This document shows, one piece after another, positions 7,453 to 14,991 of a stretch of DNA of 32,398 bases (position 1 is the stretch's first letter; each line of letters opens with the position of its first letter). The position numbers were made by a program, and so were the translations under genes. The notes beneath the pieces were generated by a model that saw nothing but the letters and a program-made list of their open reading frames with translations, was not told the DNA's origin and made no database searches. Location: positions 1 through 32,398 of the forward strand of contig JAEAMQ010000099.1 in the NCBI GenBank assembly GCA_016901395.1, given 5' to 3'. The DNA comes from Prevotella sp. (GTDB taxonomy: Bacteria > Bacteroidota > Bacteroidia > Bacteroidales > Bacteroidaceae).

Positions 7453-8019
7453 ATTATAAGAAGTATTGCAACATTAGAACTACAGTACGCTCACCGTTTC
7501 TATGGTTTTAGAGGTGAAGCTCAGTATCTTCATGGCCATTCCGGCATCCTGACGATTGAGGTGGAAGATACGGTCAACGAAGGGGTCAACATGGTGTTTC
7601 CGTGCAACGAGATCAAGAAGGAGGCTTGGAAACTATTGCAGAACTTTGACCATGCGCTGATTTTGCGCCACGACGACCCGCTGCTGCCGGCCATCCTCGA
7701 CGTGTATGAGAAGCAGAGCATCAAGAACGGGCATCCCCAAAACAAGACGAAGGGGGTGGCTTTTCAGACCGAACTTGCCACGGCCTACCCCGATTGCAGG
7801 TTAGTGGTAACCAAGGAGACCATGACGGTAGAGGGCATGATCAAGATTGTCTACGACTTATTGAAAGACAAACTCAACATCGCCAAGCTGACCTTTGTGA
7901 GTGGAGTGAACACGGCCAGTGCCGAGTTTGACACCCACAACAAGATGGAGCGCTGTCCGCTGTGCGGCATCGCGCTGAACGAAAATGGCGCATGCCCCAA
8001 GTGTGGCTATAAGAAATAG
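7453..8019 (+). CDS. 6-pyruvoyl-tetrahydropterin synthase/QueD-like protein with C-terminal zinc ribbon; noncanonical start
   Basis: The frame encodes about 188 residues with PTPS/QueD signatures: an AHRF zinc histidine, YLHGHSG with the two HGH zinc histidines, NFDHALIL, and a TKETMTVEGM segment where QueD has PTxE. The catalytic cysteine that normally precedes LHGH (CxxLHGH) is Ala here (GEAQYLHGH), with Glu one residue before it. A C-terminal zinc ribbon, CPLCG...CPKCGYKK, is added. No ATG, GTG or TTG occurs in frame between the stop at 7381 and the HGH motif; the first, GTG 7561, would delete the zinc site. An ATT (7453) or ATA (7456) start giving (M)IRSIATLELQYAHRF is assumed. It may be a QueD paralogue with a different reaction, or a gene with a damaged start. 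Confidence 0.75.
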   Translation: MIRSIATLELQYAHRFYGFRGEAQYLHGHSGILTIEVEDTVNEGVNMVFPCNEIKKEAWKLLQNFDHALILRHDDPLLPAILDVYEKQSIKNGHPQNKTKGVAFQTELATAYPDCRLVVTKETMTVEGMIKIVYDLLKDKLNIAKLTFVSGVNTASAEFDTHNKMERCPLCGIALNENGACPKCGYKK

Positions 8020-8225
8020 CCTGCATTTCAGCCGTTTAAATATATCCCATCGCTCTTGTGCGCCGTCGTCTATAGGCTGATGGCAGCAAGGGCGTATGTT
8101 TCTCGTTCTGCCCTTCCGTGCTGCGTGGTCTGGCGACCAGGTCTCTCAGCACACCTCCGACTATTTGAAAGGCGTGGCGACGATTGTCGTGTCATGGGGT
8201 TGACGGAGGGAGAACGGAGAACCGT

Positions 8226-8251
8226 AAAATCTCTATTTTGTAGAGATTTTT
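8226..8251 (+). terminator. Terminator-like hairpin
   Basis: A perfect 10-bp AT-rich stem (AAAATCTCTA at 8226-8235 with TAGAGATTTT at 8241-8250) has a TTTTG loop and runs into five Ts. It lies about 200 nt after the QueD-like gene. It is weak in GC but shaped like an intrinsic terminator. Confidence 0.5.
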
Positions 8252-8402
8252 ATAAAAGATTAAAACAAAAACTACGTTCGCAGAAAGCCTTTGCTATCCT
8301 TTTTGTAGTCCTGGAAAACCTGTTTTTGGAGCATTTTTTCTCATTTTATACCTGAAAACGGTCTATTTTGCGCTTCTATTTCGCCCTTTTCGCTTCGCGA
8401 TA

Positions 8403-8439
8403 ACTATCTAATCGCAAGACGAATACTATCTAATCGCAA
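8403..8439. repeat. Two 15-bp direct repeats (ACTATCTAATCGCAA)
   Basis: Identical copies at 8403-8417 and 8425-8439 are spaced 22 nt start to start, about two helical turns. The first copy also sits in an inverted pair, GCGAT (8397-8401) with ATCGC (8411-8415). The spacing resembles tandem binding sites for a protein dimer. No adjacent regulator gene is present. Confidence 0.6.
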
Positions 8440-8570
8440 CCCTATTTTTGTCAAAAAATTACAAGTGATTGATTATAAGCGCATTAAAAACGGCTCATTT
8501 TGGGCCAAATTTCCTACCGACAGGCCCTCAGTTTACAATTCGGCGGGTTTTGAAAGGTGATGTTCAAGTT

Positions 8571-8677
8571 TTTTCATCGGTATAATTTTTAGATATGGTA
8601 ACAGAATCGTCAAATATAATAGAATATTTTTGCTTGACTGAAAAGAAAGTGAAATAATATTTTTCAGCGGTATAATT
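8571..8677. repeat. 17-bp direct repeats 90 nt apart (TTTTCAKCGGTATAATT)
   Basis: TTTTCATCGGTATAATT at 8571-8587 and TTTTCAGCGGTATAATT at 8661-8677 differ at one base. Both lie upstream of the promoter box at 8733-8740. Their role is unknown; they could be operator sites or remnants of a small repeat element. Confidence 0.5.
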
Positions 8678-8732
8678 CGTCGGCAACGCGCAAAAAACTC
8701 CATTGCGGCTACCCTTCTCCAATTCTTTTTAG

Positions 8733-8740
8733 TATCTTTG
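8733..8740 (+). promoter_or_regulatory. -7 promoter box (TATCTTTG) for the thioesterase gene
   Basis: TATCTTTG is the commonest Bacteroidetes -7 form. It ends 28 nt before the ATG at 8769. No TTTG is found at the expected -33 distance. Confidence 0.65.
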
Positions 8741-8768
8741 CATGAACTACGATTAAAGCAAACAGACA

Positions 8769-9215
8769 ATGAATATAGAATCAGTCAAGGAACGCATCGG
8801 ACATCTCGACGGCCTGTCCAACACTCTGGGTATGGAGTTTCTGTCTACTCCCGACCCTGACACCTGTATGGCGCGGATGAAGGTCGACAAGCTGAACCGA
8901 CAGCCGTTTGGTTTTCTCTCAGGTGGTGCCACGCTCGCGCTGGCCGAAAATCTGGCCGGTGTGGGGTCTATGTCGCTCTGTCCCGACAAGATCAGTGTGG
9001 GCATCAACGTGAGCGGCAACCATGTGCGCACGGTGCTCGAAGGCGACACCGTGGTGGCCCTTGCCACGCTGCAGCACAAGGGCCGTACGCTCCATGTGTG
9101 GCGTGTCGACGTGACCGACGAGCAGGGCGAACTGGTGTCGACCGTGCAGGTCACCAACTATGTGGTCTCTCCGAGAAAGGAGGGCGGCGTGATCCGCTCT
9201 GCCGACGACGAGTAG
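8769..9215 (+). CDS. menI: Hotdog-fold thioesterase, probable 1,4-dihydroxy-2-naphthoyl-CoA hydrolase
   Basis: A 148-residue PaaI/YdiI-type hotdog protein. The signature runs from RQPFGFLSGGATLALAE, with catalytic Glu60 on the long hotdog helix, to GINVSGNHVR at 78-87, which forms the CoA-binding strand. Members of this subgroup remove CoA from aromatic acyl-CoAs. Because menF, menD, menB, menC and menE follow on the same strand, hydrolysis of DHNA-CoA, the step after MenB, is the most likely role. This assignment rests on context plus family, so a broader acyl-CoA specificity remains possible. The gene has its own promoter box and lies 31 nt before the transporter gene. Confidence 0.85.
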   Translation: MNIESVKERIGHLDGLSNTLGMEFLSTPDPDTCMARMKVDKLNRQPFGFLSGGATLALAENLAGVGSMSLCPDKISVGINVSGNHVRTVLEGDTVVALATLQHKGRTLHVWRVDVTDEQGELVSTVQVTNYVVSPRKEGGVIRSADDE

Positions 9216-9246
9216 CCGTTAGCTATCCATAGCCTCACCTGCCGTT

Positions 9247-10182
9247 ATGCAATACATCGGAGAGGTCCTTTCGCTGGGCGTTGCCGTGTCGTGGACCATC
9301 ACCGCGCTGGCCAGCGAGGTGGCGACCAAACATCTTGGCGTGCTCGTGGCCAACGTGTGGCGCATGATGCTCGCAGCCCTCTGCACGGCACTGTTGTGCT
9401 GGGCCACCCTCGGGCAGCCGTTGCCTGTCCATGCCAGTCTTCACACGTGGATGTGGCTGCTGCTCTCCGGAGTGGTGGGCTACTTCTTTGGCGACTGGTG
9501 CCTGTTCAATTCCTATCTCACTATCGGCTCGCGCTTCGGTCAGCTTTTCATGACCCTGGCCCCGATGTTCGCTGCGCTGGCGGCCTGGGCCACGATGGGA
9601 CAGACCCTCGGATGGCACAGTTTGCTGGCGATGGCGGTCACGCTCTCGGGCATTTTCATCAGCATCCTCGGGCGGGGCGGTGGTCATCGCGTGTCGGTGC
9701 AGCTCCCGCTGAAGGGTGTGCTCTTTGGCATCGGCGCGGGCATGGGACAGGGACTGGGCCTCGTGTTGAGCAAAATCGGCCTCGACAGCTATGAGGGCGA
9801 CATCCCACAGACGCTGCTTCCCGGTGTGATCCATTACCTGCCCTTCTCCGCCAACATCATCCGCTGTCTGGCCGGACTGGTCTGTTTCTCGCTGTGGATG
9901 GTCGTCAGGGGCGAGGGGCGGCGCTGGACCACGAGCTGGCACGACCATCGGGGCATGGGCATGCTGGGCGTGGCGGTGGTCTTCGGGCCGTTTTTGGGAG
10001 TCGGTTTCTCGCTCATGGCCGTGCAGTTCACGGCGGCGGGCATCGCCTCCACGCTCATGGCCACCACACCCATCATCATCCTCCTGCCATCGTGGTATTT
10101 CTTCCGCCAGCGGCTCACGCTCAAGGCGGTGGTCGGAGCCATTGTGTCGGTTATCGGCGTATCCCTCTTTTTCCTGCTCTGA
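9247..10182 (+). CDS. DMT-superfamily (EamA) membrane transporter
   Basis: A 311-residue integral membrane protein with about ten hydrophobic segments in two repeated halves, as in EamA/DMT permeases. The first half starts MQYIGEVLSLGVAVSWTITALASEVATKHLG. The second half contains VKGVLFGIGAGMGQGLGLVLSK-like sequence and ends with the typical TLKAVVGAIVSVIGVSLFFLL helix. The charged loop near the middle (RGGGHRVSVQLP) separates the halves. The substrate cannot be predicted. It lies between a men-pathway thioesterase and menF, but a promoter before menF means it need not be part of the pathway. Confidence 0.88.
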   Translation: MQYIGEVLSLGVAVSWTITALASEVATKHLGVLVANVWRMMLAALCTALLCWATLGQPLPVHASLHTWMWLLLSGVVGYFFGDWCLFNSYLTIGSRFGQLFMTLAPMFAALAAWATMGQTLGWHSLLAMAVTLSGIFISILGRGGGHRVSVQLPLKGVLFGIGAGMGQGLGLVLSKIGLDSYEGDIPQTLLPGVIHYLPFSANIIRCLAGLVCFSLWMVVRGEGRRWTTSWHDHRGMGMLGVAVVFGPFLGVGFSLMAVQFTAAGIASTLMATTPIIILLPSWYFFRQRLTLKAVVGAIVSVIGVSLFFLL

Positions 10183-10206
10183 CGGGTACGGTTTTCTCCT
10201 TTTCTT

Positions 10207-10239
10207 TTTGTGTTTTTATTCCATTTTTTGTTATCTTTG
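10207..10239 (+). promoter_or_regulatory. Promoter of menF (TTTG, 21 nt, TATCTTTG)
   Basis: TTTG at 10207-10210 and TATCTTTG at 10232-10239 are separated by 21 nt, a good Bacteroidetes -33/-7 pair. Transcription should begin near 10245, about 25 nt before the GTG at 10271, and would drive the menFDBCE group. Confidence 0.75.
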
Positions 10240-10270
10240 CATCAAGGTATGATTTGCGTGTGAGACCATC

Positions 10271-11374
10271 GTGCCCAAAGGGCCTGCGGGTGGTCCTCAT
10301 GCAACATCAACAGTCTATAGCGACGTGGAAGAAATCATCAACAATTACGTGTGCTACCGCTTGCCGGAAGAGACGCATTACACCTTCATGGCCCAGACCG
10401 ACGGCCAGCCGGCGGTGGTAGATAGCGTGCGCGACCTTGCGTCGTGTGCGGGCTTTGTCATGGCCCCTTTTGTGCCCTCGTCTCGTCATCCCGTGTTGCT
10501 CCTCCGCCCCGACGTGGTGGAACGTCGTGAGGTCGGGTTGTCGGCATCGGGCGATGGCGGGGAGACGACGGTCGGGGAGAGGTCCGGTGAGCTTGCGTCC
10601 TACAGGTCCGACTTCGCCCGTTTCCACGAGCAGATTGTGGCCGGACGGTTTAGCAAACTCGTGTTGTCGCGCTGTTCGACAGAGCCTCTCGCAGCCCCCG
10701 TCGACGCACACGAACTGTTTCTCAGGGCGTGCCGCATCTATCCCCATCAGTTCATCGCTCTGGTGTCGATGCGGGAAGCCGGCACCTGGCTCATGGCCAC
10801 GCCCGAGGTGCTGCTCGAAGGCAGTGGCGACCGGTGGCGCACCATGGCTCTGGCAGGCACGATGAAAGTGCCCGAGAGAGGATCGTGGGGGCCGGATGTG
10901 GAGTGGTCGGAGAAGAATCTGGCCGAGCAACGCTATGTGAGCGCGTATATCTCCGACATCCTTCGCGACTACACCAACGACGTGTCGGTCGACGGCCCTT
11001 ATACCACAATGGCGGCCCACCTGCTCCATCTGCGCACCGATTTTGCCTTCCGCCTGCGCGATAGCCACAGGGTGGGCGAGTTGCTCGACGCCCTTCATCC
11101 CACGCCGGCGGTCTGTGGCATCCCCAAGGACGATGCCCGGCAGTTCATCATCGGCCACGAATCCGTGGACAGGAAATATTATAGTGGTTTCTGCGGACCC
11201 CTTGCGGTCGGCGGAATGACCCGTCTCTACGTCTCCCTGCGGTGCATGGAGATCTGCCCCGACCATCTGGAGTTGCATGCCGGAGGGGGCATCCTCTCGG
11301 GCAGCGATGCCCTCACGGAGTGGCAGGAGACCCAAACCAAGATGCAGACCATGCAGCGTCTGATCACCCCTTAA
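10271..11374 (+). CDS. menF: Isochorismate synthase (menaquinone-type)
   Basis: A 367-residue chorismate-binding enzyme converting chorismate to isochorismate, the first step of menaquinone synthesis. Family blocks are QIVAGRFSKLVLSR, a MATPEVLLEGSGDRWRTMALAGT active-site stretch, SEKNLAEQRYVSAYI and LHPTPAVCGIPKDDARQFI, followed by DRKYYSGFCGPL and the AGGGILSGSD end that coordinates Mg2+. The N-terminal region is short and divergent, as in other isochorismate synthases of the group. No ATG lies in frame near the expected start. GTG 10271 is the only standard start that keeps the conserved N-terminal helix (DVEEIINNYVCYRLPEE). It is followed after 2 nt by menD. Confidence 0.92.
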   Translation: MPKGPAGGPHATSTVYSDVEEIINNYVCYRLPEETHYTFMAQTDGQPAVVDSVRDLASCAGFVMAPFVPSSRHPVLLLRPDVVERREVGLSASGDGGETTVGERSGELASYRSDFARFHEQIVAGRFSKLVLSRCSTEPLAAPVDAHELFLRACRIYPHQFIALVSMREAGTWLMATPEVLLEGSGDRWRTMALAGTMKVPERGSWGPDVEWSEKNLAEQRYVSAYISDILRDYTNDVSVDGPYTTMAAHLLHLRTDFAFRLRDSHRVGELLDALHPTPAVCGIPKDDARQFIIGHESVDRKYYSGFCGPLAVGGMTRLYVSLRCMEICPDHLELHAGGGILSGSDALTEWQETQTKMQTMQRLITP

Positions 11375-11376
11375 AT

Positions 11377-13056
11377 ATGGAAGTTATGTATTCAAACAAG
11401 GAAAATGTCAACATTCTCACCGCTCTGCTCGTGAAGTGGGGCGTGAAGCATGCCGTGGTGTGCCCCGGAAGCCGCAATGCGCCTATCGTGCACAACCTCC
11501 ATGCGTGTCCCGATATCGAGTGTTATCCCGTGACCGACGAGCGGTCGGCGGCCTTCTTCGCCCTCGGCGTCAGTCAGGTCGAGGACGATGCCGTGGCGGT
11601 TTGCGTCACGTCGGGGTCGGCGTTGCTCAATGTGGCACCCGCCGTGGCCGAGGCACTCTACCAGCATCGCAAGCTCATCATCATCTCTGCTGACCGTCCG
11701 GCGGCCCTCATCGACCAACTGCAGGGACAGACTCTGCCTCAGGCCAATGCCTTGGGGCCGTTTGTGCGCAAGGCGGTCAACCTGCCCGAACCTCACGACG
11801 ACACCGAGCGGTGGTATTGCAACCGGCTCATCAACGAGGCATTGATCGAGACGGTGAGGGGCGAGGGCGGTCCGGTGCATATCAATGTGCCCATCTCCGA
11901 ACCCCTGTTCGACTTCTCGGTGGAGTCGCTCCCCGACGAGCGCACCATCTATATGCACCAGGCCGTGACCGATGCCGAGGCGGTGATGGCTGTTGCCGAG
12001 GATTTCAAGAAGGCCAAACGCCCGATGGTCCTCATCGGACAGACCAAGCCCGAAAACCTTGTCGAGTGTGACGATTACCTGTTGGCACTCGACGAATATG
12101 CCGTGATTCTCGATGAGAAACTGGGCAATGACATGCTCACCGAACCGCAATATATCGACGAGATGTTACTCAATATCGAGGGAGAGGAAGACGATTATCT
12201 GCCCGACTTCATCGTTTACATGGGCGACACCTTTGTGAGCAAGCGGCTGAAAGAGTTTCTGCGTAAGGCGAAGGAGGCCCGTGTGGTGGTCGTCAACCTC
12301 GACGGTGCGGTGCGTGATGTGTTCATGAACGCCACCGATGTGGTGCAGGCATCCATCCCCGACATGCTGGCGGCTTTGGCAGCGACGGTGTACCAGAAGA
12401 AGGCCACGCCCTTCCAGCGGAAGTGGAGCATGGTGGCCGACCAGTGTTACGACCGTTCTTTCAAATACGAACCGTCCTATTCGCAGATGATGGCGGTGCA
12501 AGACTTGTGTTTCGGAACGTCCGAACTGGACTGCGAATACCAGTTTGCCAACAGCATGGCCGTGCGTCTCGGGCTGCTCTATTCGGCCCAATACATGTTT
12601 GTCAACCGTGGTGTAAACGGCATCGAGGGCAGCCTTTCCACCGCCGTGGGGTTTGCCTGCGCTATCGACGCGGTGGTGTTCTGTGTCATCGGAGACCTCA
12701 GTTTCTTCTACGATCAGAACGCGTTGTGGAACAACAACCTCACGAGCAACCTGCGCATCCTGCTGCTCAACAATGGCTGCGGGGGCATCTTCCGCACGCT
12801 GACGGGCCTGAAGGAGAGTGCGGCATGCGAGACGCTTGTGTCCGCCTCGCACCAGACGACGGCCGAGGGCATCTGTCTGGAGAACGATGTGCGGTATATC
12901 GCTGCCCACAACGAGGAGGAACTGCGCGACGGCATCAAGGAACTGACCACGGCCGACAGCCTCGTCCCCATCCTTCTGGAGGTCTTCACCGATCCCGAGG
13001 AAGACGACCGCGTCTACCGGGATTACTTTTATGGAAATAAGAAACAGATGAATTGA
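11377..13056 (+). CDS. menD: 2-succinyl-5-enolpyruvyl-6-hydroxy-3-cyclohexene-1-carboxylate synthase
   Basis: A 559-residue ThDP-dependent enzyme joining isochorismate and 2-oxoglutarate. The N-terminal pyrimidine-binding domain has VVCPGSRNAPIVHN (28-40) and the catalytic glutamate in TDERSAAF (Glu55). SGSALLNVAPAVAEALYQH follows near 79-97, then IIISADRP and LQGQTLPQ. The C-terminal ThDP/metal-binding segment GDLSFFYDQNALWNN is near 439-453. ATG 11377 is chosen because menF ends at 11374. The longer frame to 11242 only overlaps menF out of phase. The stop is followed by repeat cassette E rather than directly by menB. Confidence 0.96.
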   Translation: MEVMYSNKENVNILTALLVKWGVKHAVVCPGSRNAPIVHNLHACPDIECYPVTDERSAAFFALGVSQVEDDAVAVCVTSGSALLNVAPAVAEALYQHRKLIIISADRPAALIDQLQGQTLPQANALGPFVRKAVNLPEPHDDTERWYCNRLINEALIETVRGEGGPVHINVPISEPLFDFSVESLPDERTIYMHQAVTDAEAVMAVAEDFKKAKRPMVLIGQTKPENLVECDDYLLALDEYAVILDEKLGNDMLTEPQYIDEMLLNIEGEEDDYLPDFIVYMGDTFVSKRLKEFLRKAKEARVVVVNLDGAVRDVFMNATDVVQASIPDMLAALAATVYQKKATPFQRKWSMVADQCYDRSFKYEPSYSQMMAVQDLCFGTSELDCEYQFANSMAVRLGLLYSAQYMFVNRGVNGIEGSLSTAVGFACAIDAVVFCVIGDLSFFYDQNALWNNNLTSNLRILLLNNGCGGIFRTLTGLKESAACETLVSASHQTTAEGICLENDVRYIAAHNEEELRDGIKELTTADSLVPILLEVFTDPEEDDRVYRDYFYGNKKQMN

Positions 13057-13070
13057 GAAGGGAATTTTTA

Positions 13071-13320
13071 GGAGTTAAAGAAGTTAAGAAGTTAAAGGAG
13101 TTAAAGAAAATTAGGAAGTTAAGAAGTTAAAGAAGTTAAAGAAGTTAAGAAGTTAAAGAAGTTAAGAAGTTAAAGAAGTTAAGAAGTTAAAGACAATACT
13201 TGGATAAACAACCGTTTAACTAACATTTGTCTTTAACTTCCAGCGAGCAAGGCGAGCGATAACTTCTCTAACTTCTTTAACTCCCAGCTCGCGGAGCGAG
13301 CGATAATTTCTTTAACTTCC
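13071..13320. repeat. Inverted short-repeat cassette E (GTTAAAGAA words), no gene inside
   Basis: The left arm at 13071-13193 is a run of about fourteen 8-9 nt units alternating GTTAAAGAA and GTTAAGAA. The right arm at 13230-13320 has the reverse complement words (CTTTAACTTC, TTCTTTAACT). It consists of two 37-nt copies (13230-13266 and 13275-13311), each carrying a GC-rich insert of the CCAGC...GCGAGCGATAA type. The second insert can fold as CTCGC-GGA-GCGAG. A 36-nt nonrepeat centre holds no gene. The arms could make a very long AU-rich RNA hairpin between menD and menB. Confidence 0.85.
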
Positions 13321-13344
13321 AATAAAAACAAGGAGAACCAAACT

Positions 13345-14172
13345 ATGAATCAACGTGAATGGAAGAAGATAGAGGCTTTCGATTTCAAGGAAATCCTCTT
13401 TGAAGAGTACAACCACATTGCCAAGATTACCATCAACCGGCCGCGCTATCGCAATGCGTTCACGCCGCTGACGGTACAGGAGATGGGACTGGCGTTTACC
13501 TATTGCCGCGACAATCTCGATATTCGCGTGGTGCTGTTGACCGGTGCCGGCGACAAGGCTTTTTGCTCGGGAGGCGACATGCACGTCAAGGGCAAGGGCG
13601 GATACATCGGCGATGACGGTGTGCCAAGACTCAATGTGCTGGACGTGCAGATGCAGATCCGACGGTTGCCGAAGCCGGTCATCGCGATGGTCAACGGCTA
13701 TGCCATCGGTGGCGGACACGTGTTGCACGTGGTTTGCGACCTTACCGTAGCCTCCGAAAACGCCATTTTCGGTCAGACCGGACCCAAGGTAGGGAGCTTT
13801 GACGCAGGACTTGGCGCGAGCTATCTGGCCCGTATCGTGGGTCAGAAGAAGGCGCGCGAGATATGGTATCTCTGCCGTCAGTACTCCGCTAAGGAGGCCG
13901 AGGAGATGGGGTTGGTCAACAAGGTGGTGCTGCAAGATCAGCTTGAGGACGAGTGTGTGGCTTGGGCTGAGACCATGATGGAGCGTTCGCCGCTGGCGTT
14001 GCGCATGATGAAAGCGGGTTTCAATGCCGAACTCGACGGTCAGGCGGGTATTCAGGAACTGGCCGGAGATGCCACCATGCTCTATTATACGCTTGATGAG
14101 GCCCAGGAGGGCGGGCGTGCATTCCTCGAAAAGCGTAAGCCCGACTTCGATAAATACCCCAAATTCCCGTAA
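13345..14172 (+). CDS. menB: 1,4-Dihydroxy-2-naphthoyl-CoA synthase
   Basis: A 275-residue crotonase-fold enzyme that closes the ring of o-succinylbenzoyl-CoA. Visible motifs are the CoA-binding oxyanion segment [12 protein letters not shown] (73-84), [21 protein letters not shown] (117-137) and the MenB-specific [14 protein letters not shown] (142-155). The C terminus YPKFP is family-typical. The GQTG form belongs to the bicarbonate-using class of MenB. A good ribosome binding site (AAGGAG at 13330-13335) stands 9 nt before the ATG. The gene lies between repeat cassettes E and F. Confidence 0.97.
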   Translation: MNQREWKKIEAFDFKEILFEEYNHIAKITINRPRYRNAFTPLTVQEMGLAFTYCRDNLDIRVVLLTGAGDKAFCSGGDMHVKGKGGYIGDDGVPRLNVLDVQMQIRRLPKPVIAMVNGYAIGGGHVLHVVCDLTVASENAIFGQTGPKVGSFDAGLGASYLARIVGQKKAREIWYLCRQYSAKEAEEMGLVNKVVLQDQLEDECVAWAETMMERSPLALRMMKAGFNAELDGQAGIQELAGDATMLYYTLDEAQEGGRAFLEKRKPDFDKYPKFP

Positions 14173-14189
14173 TACAGAGTAAGGGGAGA

Positions 14190-14300
14190 GACATAGTAAC
14201 ATAATAACAGAAGGAATTCTGAGTTAGGATAAAGACATAGCAACATAATAACAGAAGGAATTCTGAGCTAAGATAATGACATAGTAACATAATAACATTT
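14190..14300. repeat. Cassette F, upstream arm: 44-bp tandem repeat (GACATAGTAACATAATAACA)
   Basis: Copies start at 14190, 14234 and 14278 (period exactly 44). The third is cut after 20-odd bases. Each begins GACATAGTAACATAATAACA (one T/C change in copy 2) and continues GAAGGAATTCTGAG. The core recurs in inverse form in the arm at 14823-14985. The arm starts 18 nt after the menB stop. Confidence 0.9.
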
Positions 14301-14343
14301 ATGGGTTTGGCATTATGGGAAATGTTGAAGAGATAAACTTGAA

Positions 14344-14742
14344 ATGACGATGGAAGGGGAAGGTGATATCAATGAACTCATACAGAAGGTGATGGTGATG
14401 TCTAAAAACATCAGAAGACAGCTCGGACCAGGGTATTTGGAGAGTGTGTATAAGAACGCCATGGTTATTGAATTAAGAAAGAATGATATCGCATTTGAGA
14501 CCGAAATGCCCATTCAGGTGATGTATGATAGTGTTGTAGTGGGTGACTTTAAGGCAGATATTGTGGTCGAGAAGCGCTTAATCATCGAGTTAAAAGCTGT
14601 TCAATGTCTCTCTGTTGCTCATGAAATCCAATTGGTCAACTACCTCACGGCAACTAAAGTCAATGATGGTTTACTCATCAATTTCGGCTCCGAACATCTG
14701 CAGTTCAAAAGGAAATACCGACTCTACAGAAAGCAATTTTAG
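14344..14742 (+). CDS. GxxExxY protein (PD-(D/E)XK nuclease-like), copy 2
   Basis: A 132-residue protein with GYLESVY at 30-36. The nuclease core is Asp72 in FKADIVVEK and Glu82-Leu-Lys84 in IIELKAV. SVAHEIQLVNYL and the basic end KRKYRLYRK follow. It shares about 53% of aligned residues with the copy at 3689-4075, including all motif residues. It lies inside the men operon, between menB and menC, flanked by three copies of a repeat core upstream and three inverse copies downstream. There is no partner gene. Expected activity is DNA or RNA cleavage or binding, but no function is proven for the family. Start ATG 14344; an in-frame ATG at 14350 is an alternative. Confidence 0.88.
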   Translation: MTMEGEGDINELIQKVMVMSKNIRRQLGPGYLESVYKNAMVIELRKNDIAFETEMPIQVMYDSVVVGDFKADIVVEKRLIIELKAVQCLSVAHEIQLVNYLTATKVNDGLLINFGSEHLQFKRKYRLYRKQF

Positions 14743-14822
14743 GTTGACGACTGAGAAAAGGCTCTATCATCATCCACCAAGCCAATCGAGATAATGATGA
14801 GGCTTGGCCTCCATAAAAAATC

Positions 14823-14985
14823 TGTTATTCTGTTACTATGTCTTGTCTTATGATTAATATGTATTATTTTCTTAGACCTCTAATAATTTGTTATTCTGTT
14901 ACTATGTCTTATAATCTATTTAATATGTAGTATCCTCTAAGGCTTCTAATAATTTGTTATTCCGTTACTATGTCTTATATTTTTT
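14823..14985. repeat. Cassette F, downstream arm: 66-bp tandem repeat, inverse of the upstream core
   Basis: Copies of TGTTATTCTGTTACTATGTC start at 14823, 14889 and 14955 (period exactly 66; copy 3 has CCG for CTG). The reverse complement of the upstream core differs from this word at one base over 23. The periods 44 and 66 are two and three times 22. The arm runs to within 7 nt of the menC start codon. Confidence 0.9.
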
Positions 14986-14991
14986 GCTATT

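Larger units (their letters stand above)
8020..8732. other. Long noncoding stretch before the menaquinone cluster
   Basis: About 710 nt hold no convincing gene; an open frame at 8056-8355 has no recognisable sequence and runs through the hairpin at 8226-8251. The right half is AT-rich and contains two sets of direct repeats (8403-8439 and 8571-8677), listed separately. Confidence 0.5.

Noticed and set aside
8056..8355. A 99-codon frame downstream of the QueD-like gene
   Set aside because: Cys/Arg-rich then Phe-rich sequence without recognisable domains. It runs through a terminator-like hairpin and has no ribosome binding site.
11242..11376. Upstream extension of menD
   Set aside because: It overlaps the 3' end of menF out of frame. 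The conserved N terminus begins at 11377.
13071..14300. Arrays at 13071 and 14190 considered as CRISPR
   Set aside because: Units are directly adjacent or nearly identical across the full period, with no unique spacers of uniform length and no cas genes.
3689..14742. Reading the two GxxExxY genes as a toxin-antitoxin or restriction pair
   Set aside because: They are single genes 10 kb apart with no partner gene, methylase or antitoxin-like neighbour.
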